A stretch of DNA of 64,000 nt from Phoronis australis. Lineage: Eukaryota > Phoronida > Phoronidae. How positions within the stretch are numbered: position 1 is the first letter of the stretch; the number at the start of each line of letters is the position of its first letter. The stretch is from positions 10,815-74,814 of the forward strand of contig NMRA01000424.1 of assembly GCA_002633005.1 (NCBI GenBank), read 5' to 3'. Shown here piece by piece: positions 57,106 through 64,000 of the stretch. Position numbers and translations under genes: made by a program. The notes beneath the pieces are model-generated. The model saw only the letters and a list, made by a program, of their open reading frames with translations, was not told the origin of the DNA and made no database searches.

Positions 57106-57730
57106 CTGGTCCCCTACGTGCCTCACTGAGCCAGCATGGTATCACGCAGTGGCACGCGCTTTAGCATTGGTTGATGTAACCTCAGCAGTCATTGGATAGC
57201 TTTACAACACCGTGAAAAAATGGCGGACTGTGAACGATTTTTAATCTTGTCATGCAAGTGGCGTCGCAGCAACTATTTCGTTTCTGCAGTGATGTTTAGC
57301 CGCGTGCTTGAAGCACATACTGTACATGTACATGCACAATAAACACATATCTGGCCGATTTAACCGGTGTGTTATTCATACTGTTTGAATACAGGACAGT
57401 ATCGTAAACAAAAGTCATCGCCAGTAGAAAGATGCATTACGAAAAAGCACAACCCCAATTTCTAGGATTCACATTTCCTGAACATAAATTTTAAGCACCG
57501 ATTTGTCTGTACATGTACATGTAGCAACAGATCTCATTTACATTTCAGTCCATCAGTCATGCCAGCATAGACTATGGAGTATCTATGATGCCAGATTGTT
57601 TGCGTAAAGCGCTACCTTTTGAGAATTCGACTAGCCAATCTGAAACGCCGGTGTAAAAAAATTTCCCTTGGAAAATTAAGTGATACCTGCGTGCTGGCTA
57701 CTGACCACCTAGCGGCACGCAGGGAACCAG
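57106..57730 (+). mobile_element. CTGGTTCCCTGCG TIR family, full-length copy 3
   Basis: CTGGTCCCCTACGTGCC at the left mirrors GGCACGCAGGGAACCAG at the right. AGCCAGCATGGTATCAC is also mirrored by GTGATACCTGCGTGCTGGCT just inside. 625 bp, no coding frame. Homologous to 19538-20116 (inverted) and to the half copy at 16868. Confidence 0.8.
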
Positions 57731-58817
57731 TGAGAAGAGTACCTAGCCTCGTTCCAACCTCCAACGCGTAGTTGGCTTCGAGCAAGCCTATACAGGCAAG
57801 TTCCTGACTGTATTGACTTCCTTGGCGGTGAAAAACAACGAGAGTGGACTAGCCTGATAGGTGTCGTTACGTTCGCATTTAAAAAGGCTGTAGAGAATAA
57901 AAAACACGGTCGTTTGTTATTTTGCGGTTATTCCGTAAATAATGGATTATTGTAAGTATCCTGACTGGAGTAAGTAGACAAATGTTCAGTCTGCAGGACA
58001 AGGTTTGTATCAGCGCTGTGCATTTAATGCAAACTACTACCTAAAAGAATGAGCTTATAAAAAATGATGCCGTTATTGACCCGACATCAACGATAAGTAC
58101 ATGTACAGTCGATAATGAAGGGGACCGCTCTGTGCCCTAGTTGGGACTCGGACTATGGTCCGAGTTTGAGAGGCCCAGCCGTAATTTATACTCGACCAAC
58201 CATTAGTCACAAGAGATCGCAGTCTCAATATACGACACACTGGTCACTCAAGTGCTGGGTATGCCTAAAGCGTCCGAAGCTCGACAAAATCAGGTGACCC
58301 GGCACAAAACTTAAAACGGCATTAAACACGTGCTTTTTTTACTAAACGATTCACATGAAAACTACTGACCGTTACGAAATTTATCGCAAATTGTTCCTGA
58401 TACAAAATAAATGCGACTTCTTGGCTTGGAAAGAACTGAGTCGTTATTTTTTAGAACAAGTTCGTAAATTTTTACGACACCTCATGACCCGAATTTTATT
58501 AGTTTGAGCTTGGTCTGAAAAAATAACAAATTGAAGTGCCAGGTCTCTCTGAGGCCAGATATGATCAATTCTAAACGGAATAAAGATTCTTAGATCAAAA
58601 CTTGTTTTTAACATAAAGCGCGGGTCAGTAGCGCTCACTTAATGTATATAGTATATTGCGTCACACCATATTTGGCTTTCTTTCCTGGCTCTCGTCCGTT
58701 TGCCGAGAACTGTATAGAATGAGGGAACTTGATAATTTTTTGTCACTTAAGAATTAAAGTTCATTATGTTTTGGACGTTATGGCTTGATCCACATAAGCA
58801 CATCGCGGAGATCACAT
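57731..58817. other. Intergenic/intronic, nothing recognised
   Basis: No supported gene. Confidence 0.45.
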
Positions 58818-58907
58818 GAAGACTTGTCACCCGCCGGGGAGAGGTGTCGCGTTAACCTGTGAGGAAGGTGAGAAACGACGCAGCGACGTCAGTGGTTCGT
58901 CTGCGGA

Positions 58908-59120
58908 GTGAATGCCGCTATATTGCGGTGCATCGTTCCCGCTTGTCCGAACTACGAAGCTGCGAAGAAAGCGGGTATATCGTTTTTTCCACTTCCTCGA
59001 GAGCCCGAAATGCTTAAGAAGTGGCTCGCGGTAGCGAAAAACGAAAGGTACGCTGTTAATAGCAAGTATGAAGCCGTGAAACAGTCTCCGTGTCTGAGGC
59101 CGGCATTTCGTCGACATTGA
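58908..59120 (+). pseudogene. THAP-domain fragment of a transposase
   Basis: About 70 codons. CIVPACPNY gives the first two zinc-binding cysteines. AKKAGISFFPLP and PEMLKKWLAVAKN match the THAP fold signature, including the conserved Pro and Trp. The later Cys/His pair is not evident before the stop, and no catalytic domain follows, so it is a remnant. THAP domains bind DNA in P-element and Kolobok transposases. It sits inside the TTAA-flanked element. Confidence 0.7.
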
Positions 59121-59843
59121 TTTCTCTGACGAATTCCGGCTTATCAAAGAACTGTTCATACGTTCCGTTGCCTGTGCATGTTCACGGCGCCTCTCTAGTA
59201 TTTCTTGATCAGTGTATTCCGGTTCGAACTGATAGTCTGTGAAACCTAACGATCTGATCCCTGAAGTCTTCGTCGGATGAGCTCTCGACTAACTCGGGAT
59301 TGGCGCCGGGCGAGTTGCCATGTTTATTATTCTGCGTTCTGTTTCAAAATGAAATATTCTCACCCTAACCAATGCTTATATAAAACTGAAAAAAGTCTGT
59401 CTCATTAGATACAATTTGTAATGCCTTTGCAGTATTCGTGAGTACAAATGTTGAGAAGCCAACAATGAATGAACCACTGCGTTACCGGATTTTGATGTCC
59501 GGGCACCGAGGCCGCGTGAGCACATGCTAATTCAGTGTTTGCTGACAGAAAGCTGCTGTGAAACAATAAGTCGATTTTATATGCTATGGTCACATGTTAG
59601 GGGAATCCTTATTTATAAATACAAATACATTATTCAAATAATTGTTATTGTACAACCTTTGCCCCGACGGTTTGTGGAAGGGGAACCCGACTTCGCGGCC
59701 CCCGACAAGTAAGTAGATTTTCAGTTTCGTGGCTAATTCACATAAATAATTACGTGCACATTATTTCTTTGGGTCACTAGTCTTTTCGTGACTGGAGGTT
59801 TAGTTTCCAACTCAAGCTGGTTTATGTTCGTGCCAGTCCCGGC

Positions 59844-59945
59844 GGCTGCGACGGGCCTGATTGGGTTCCGAGCCACTGGCCGGGATAACGAGTTAGTCTG
59901 GCCGCGACGGGCCTGATCGGGTTCCGAGCCACTGGCCGGGATAAC
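59844..59945 (+). repeat. 56-bp tandem duplication
   Basis: GCGACGGGCCTGATTGGG, then CCGAGCCACTGGCCGGG, is repeated after 56 bp with one or two changes. Confidence 0.9.
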
Positions 59946-60429
59946 AAGCGTTTGGAACTCAAAAACTCACAAGTCTAACAACACAGATCTAGGTTCTCCT
60001 GTCTGTATTTCAAGGAAGAATACTTCGAATTTATCACCGAACAGGCCCAAACTCCTGCTACGGACCTTGGTAAATTGGCCTACCGAATTTTGTAGGCTAC
60101 GGTGTGTCCAAATACCAATAAATTCGTAACAGCAAAATAAAACAACACGTTTTTATAATAACTCGGTGTATTTTTAAGGGTTTTACATCGAAGTTTGATG
60201 GTTTATTGGTATTAAACGATGAATTCAAGCGATAAGCTGACACCAGTAACCCGTGTTGTGAACTGCTGAACAGACTGCGTGTGAAACCAATGACGTCATT
60301 GAATAATTTCAACACCTCCGTCAGCCGTCAGGTGTCAGGAATCGCAACCGAACGTGCCGTTATCGATTAGAACTGCTCCATCTAAATTGATACAAAATAG
60401 TTTGTTTTTTGGGTGACATTCTTCTTTAA

Positions 60430-62103
60430 CCCTAACACTGACACTGCAGCCTAGTCCCCAAGCCACAAGATGGCGCTGATCGGCTTAGCCATTTGAGGCT
60501 TTCCGAGGAGACATTGCACTTTTTTGGTCACTTTTAGCATTTCAGTATTTCCTGTTGAACGTAGCAATGTTAAGAGACATCGCTTTGTTGAAATTTCTTC
60601 ATACTTGAGAAACCCCGAGAGTACTTTCTGTCAGTTATGCCTTTTTTCAAGTGCCGTGAGACAGGATGGAAACAGGTTTCACTGACTCAGACTAGTGATA
60701 ACGTCAAAATCAGCCATTTGAACTGCGGTAAACAATCGAAATATCGACATTAGCTTAGGTGCTTAACTTGGCGAGCCTGGGAATCAAGGTGTGTGTGGGG
60801 GGCTCTTAACCGTACATGGGTGCTTAATCGCTGAGATAGCCAGCCAGTACCTACCTGTACGAATGCTTCATGTAAGCTTTGCACCAATGGTAGCAAACGT
60901 TGAACCTCATGACCTTTGACATTGAAGTGCACCGACCGAAGTTCAAAGGATTTGCTCTCACTGTAAGGCTGGTTAGCACTCCCTAACCCAACGCGTGTAT
61001 TTGAGTAGCTAAATACGCCATTTGGTGAAAATACACGTTCAAAAATGTCCGCAGAATTCTAGGACTGATTTGCCATGCAAATGTCATCAAAGTCGTTAAG
61101 ATGAAAACAAGATAAATGTGTACGCAGACTTCCTCCATGTGTTCACACTGTTCAAATTTAGACAACTCGAAAGATTGGAAAACGCCATGTCCTGACAAAA
61201 AATTCCTATCGGCATTGTGTGCCCCTGCCGAATGACGTACTGATGTTTGAAAATGATGCAGTGCAATTTTCTCCACTCTTATGTCTAAAATTAGTTACGT
61301 ATTCTATAATAAGTTTTGCATCAAAAAAGCCTCAAAATACTCGGAATTCCATTATTGTTTGATTGAGTTTGCTCCCTTGGCACTGCAGAATAGGAACTAC
61401 ACATGGATATACCACGACCACATCACATTTTAATCTTCAGATGTGAATAAGTCCGTGATTTTGCTCTTAAACTGCGATAAAAAAGGTTCTTTTTGAAAAA
61501 CATTTTTTGTGGCGTACTTTAATGAGACCTGACAAGTGTTAATTTGTAAAACGCAGCGATTTTTAATGCACTGCAGAAGATCCCAAGAACACGATATCCC
61601 CGGCCACCACTGGCACTGGCGACGACCGTCGGGAGACTCAAAATTCCGAGTGAAACGGTAGAAAATATTTATTTAAAAAGTTACAAATACGAGCGAAAAA
61701 ATGGTTCGCTCGCATTTAAGATGTGACCTTTGGGGGCGTGAGAAACGAAGGTTGAAAGAGCATATATAAATGTCTTACCAGGTAAAGTTCCCGTATAATG
61801 TCCTCTTCTCTGGCACAGCTGTCCTTTCTACTGGTTTACGGGACATCGCGCTCTCGTATTTATATCAATGTGTATATATACTGTATGTGTGTCACGCCAG
61901 GACACGCTGGTTCAATGTCCTCACATATTCACAAAACGCGATCAGGGCTTCTGTATAAAACAACAGCTGATAACTTTATTCTCATTTACGTGCCATGCGT
62001 CAACACATAAGTTCGTCAGTCGAAGCAAATTGCATGTTAATACTGATTTTAATGTTTGCTAGTGCTGTTAATGGCTCAAAACTTGCCACTTTAGAAAACT
62101 TAC
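60430..62103. other. Upstream of GS-2, no gene
   Basis: No supported coding region. CCACAAGATGGCGC near 60471 is another CTCF-like core. Possible donors in the - orientation (ACAG/GTAGGT near 60855, CCTG/GTAAGA near 61780) are weaker than the one at 62103. Confidence 0.4.
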
Positions 62104-62200
62104 CTGTTTTATCGCGAGTTGAATGTTGCCCGTCTTCGCTGACTGAGATGCCGTGTTAAAGGCTTGCGTTTATTTGATGATCTGTCACGAGGCTGAAGCG
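62104..62200 (-). other. Candidate 5' untranslated exon of GS-2
   Basis: AACAG/GTAAGT at 62104/62103 on the - strand is a perfect donor consensus. Splicing to the acceptor at 55704/55703 would leave a 6.4-kb 5' intron. The exon's left limit is a guess. Inference only. Confidence 0.25.
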
Positions 62201-63156
62201 TGTGTATGAACAAACTTGTACTTTGACCGCCATCAGCTGATTGGGCTAATTAAACAATTCCCAGGGAATGACACATGCTGCAGAATGACACGGGTTTTGA
62301 CGAGATGATGACCTTTGACCCCGGCAATAATAGTTCTGTGTGTGTCCTAGAAAAAAAAAATAATTCTTTGGAAAGGTGACGTGGTTCTAACTTTAGATAG
62401 TGTTGTCTCTGTGATATCGACGGCTCAGGATCTAAAAGCCGAACTCAAACTCAGACTCGAAACTTAACTAAACACTCCGCCTATATGATTCGCGTGCAAA
62501 TGTGTAAGTTTACTGTATGCGTGGCATATAGTCAATTTTCCAAATGAGTTAAGAGTTAGCTATATACTTAAAAAACTGTGCTGGCTGAGTAGAGGTCCGG
62601 TTGCCCAGGTGGCGAACAAATTTTTAGAGCGCAGCTGCACTCTGTCGTTCCCCAAGTTTTTGCAGCGTTCAAGTGAATAAATTTTCTCTCACGTGTTTCT
62701 ATCCTGGTAGGGAGGAGTAAAAAATCGACGCAGTACGCTCGAACCAAGCCAGTGGCTGTTGAACTTAATGTGAGTCGTCTTGACGACAGGTCACAGTGGG
62801 TGCAAGATGTTTTTTGCGAGAACAATACTGAAGCCTTGCCCGTGAACGAAATTGGTACCCGAAATATCGGCAATGATTTATTTTGTAACAAACGAACTGA
62901 AGAATTTGAATGAGCGCGCGATTTCGAACCTTCGTAGGAAGCCTTACTGCGAGCAATGAGCTATTATAGCTCATTGCTGCGAGCGACTTAGCTGCCGACT
63001 GAAAGTTGAAATAGCGCTCTCTAACGGACACGTACATTCGAGCTGCTAACTATCCAACCTGAAATAGGAGATATAATGCACGATGGAAAAACACTTTTCT
63101 AGGAACGAACTGCCCCATATGATCTTCACCAAAGTCGTCAAAGATAGATAACTCCA
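62201..63156. other. Intergenic, one perfect palindrome
   Basis: GCAATGAGCT, ATTAT, AGCTCATTGC at 62953-62977. A - strand open frame at 62568-62891 is unrecognised. Confidence 0.45.
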
Positions 63157-63838
63157 CAGGCCCGTAGCCAGGGGGGTTTCAGGGGGTTAAATGTTTCATA
63201 CCGGTTTATTTTATTTCATTTTAATACTTGTTGTTTTTTTCTTACCAGGAACGGGTTGATATCTTTTTATTTTATTTTTAAACTTGAAGTACCAAAACGA
63301 AAATTATTGATTAATGCAATTTGAAAATTCGCCATTATGGACAGGCAGTGGTGCTTACAACAGTTTATGTTCGGGCAAATACACTTAATTGGGTCTTGCT
63401 CGCGCAGGACAATGCGGTCAGCACAACCGTATCCGACACCGACAATGCACTCTCTTTGATCCCGGTGAAAGCCGCTCAGAAGGAAGGGCGGTGAAACTTT
63501 CTGCAGATCTTTAGAAATTCGTGACTTCCTTGTAAGCGTATTATTCACGGTATGGCGAGAACGTTAGGTTATATTTATGGATCACCTTACGTCCGAATTT
63601 GATTCCTGTTGTTTGCGAGCAATCGTCACGACATCCTCATTTCTGGTATTACAAACTCCGTCTTATCTCAGGAACATAGAGCTGAGAGCCATCGTTGCCA
63701 TGGATACAGATTTCCCTTCCCCGTAATTAACCTGCGTCAAGCGCCTTACCAAGAACTCGAGTGTTGTCGTTTGCAAAAGGTCAACCTTTCTAGAAATTAG
63801 AACCACCCCCCCCCCGCCCAATGCTGGCTACGGGCCTG
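63157..63838. mobile_element. TIR element, CAGGCCCGTAGCCAG ends
   Basis: CAGGCCCGTAGCCAG at 63157 and its exact reverse complement CTGGCTACGGGCCTG at 63824-63838. C/G runs flank both ends internally. A - strand frame (63548-63267) has a Cys/His-rich piece, CICPNINCCKHHC, but is not a recognised transposase. No target-site duplication seen. Confidence 0.7.
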
Positions 63839-64000
63839 ATATGCAAGACAATGAAGTCGTGGTCGTTGTTTGGTGATTGATAGGATTGTCATTTTCATGT
63901 TTGCTGTATTTGGTCATAAAAATGAGACTCGTTGAAACGGGCTGTTACATGTACTTGGCGATCGTCTGCCGGGACATTGCGCGTAAACAGCGGAACCGAC

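Larger units (their letters stand above)
58818..60425 (+). mobile_element. Kolobok-like DNA transposon, longer copy with THAP remnant
   Basis: The right terminus GGGTGACATTCTTCT abuts TTAA (60426-60429). The left terminus near 58818 is decayed. Reverse-complement homology to 45529-46524 covers both ends and a middle block (59402-59500). About 600 bp between 59500 and 60107 is absent from that shorter copy and includes a 56-bp tandem duplication. The THAP remnant is at 58908-59120. Confidence 0.7.

Overview
The window is animal nuclear DNA with spliced genes, GT-AG introns and many degraded transposons. The best-supported content is one Toll-like receptor gene and two glutamine synthetase genes. 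A Penelope-like retroelement, Kolobok-like THAP/TTAA elements, tRNA-derived repeats and the frequent palindromic word TACATGTACATG suggest a marine bilaterian invertebrate, such as an amphioxus, hemichordate or lophotrochozoan. The species cannot be fixed from sequence alone.

Layout. 1-10 kb is repeat-rich: a broken Penelope-like GIY-YIG coding end, several short terminal-inverted-repeat (TIR) elements and a second Penelope fragment. 11.0-15.4 kb holds a two-exon Toll-like receptor (857 residues) on the + strand. Its intron splits the TIR signalling domain, and an AATAAA follows 212 bp after the stop. 15.85-16.63 kb holds a compact single-exon candidate gene on the - strand (127 codons) with a TATA box and a poly(A) signal but no family I recognise. 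16.7-31 kb is almost gene-free and carries four TIR element families, a perfect 23-bp hairpin and a possible 5' untranslated exon for the next gene.

31.3-36.7 kb is a seven-exon glutamine synthetase (GS-1, + strand, 366 residues). 40.1-55.7 kb is a second one (GS-2, - strand, 364 residues). They lie tail to tail. The six shared internal intron positions and phases, and all coding-exon lengths except the last, are identical. By hand count the proteins are about 78% identical, and both keep every metal- and substrate-binding residue I could place. Both should condense glutamate and ammonia to glutamine. GS-1 introns are short; GS-2 introns have grown to several kb and are full of repeats, including a row of CTCF-like motifs, a full-length Kolobok-like element, several 5-bp-target-site TIR elements and a foldback-like element built from 21-nt tandem units. 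55.7-64 kb is the upstream side of GS-2, again repeat-dominated, with a candidate 5' untranslated exon near 62.1 kb.

I did not find a clear new multi-gene system. The most unusual items are the mirrored glutamine synthetase pair, the TLR with an altered BB loop, the orphan TATA-driven gene, the CTCF-like row inside a GS-2 intron, the foldback-like minisatellite pair, and a TIR family whose 5-bp target-site duplications can be read directly in five copies.
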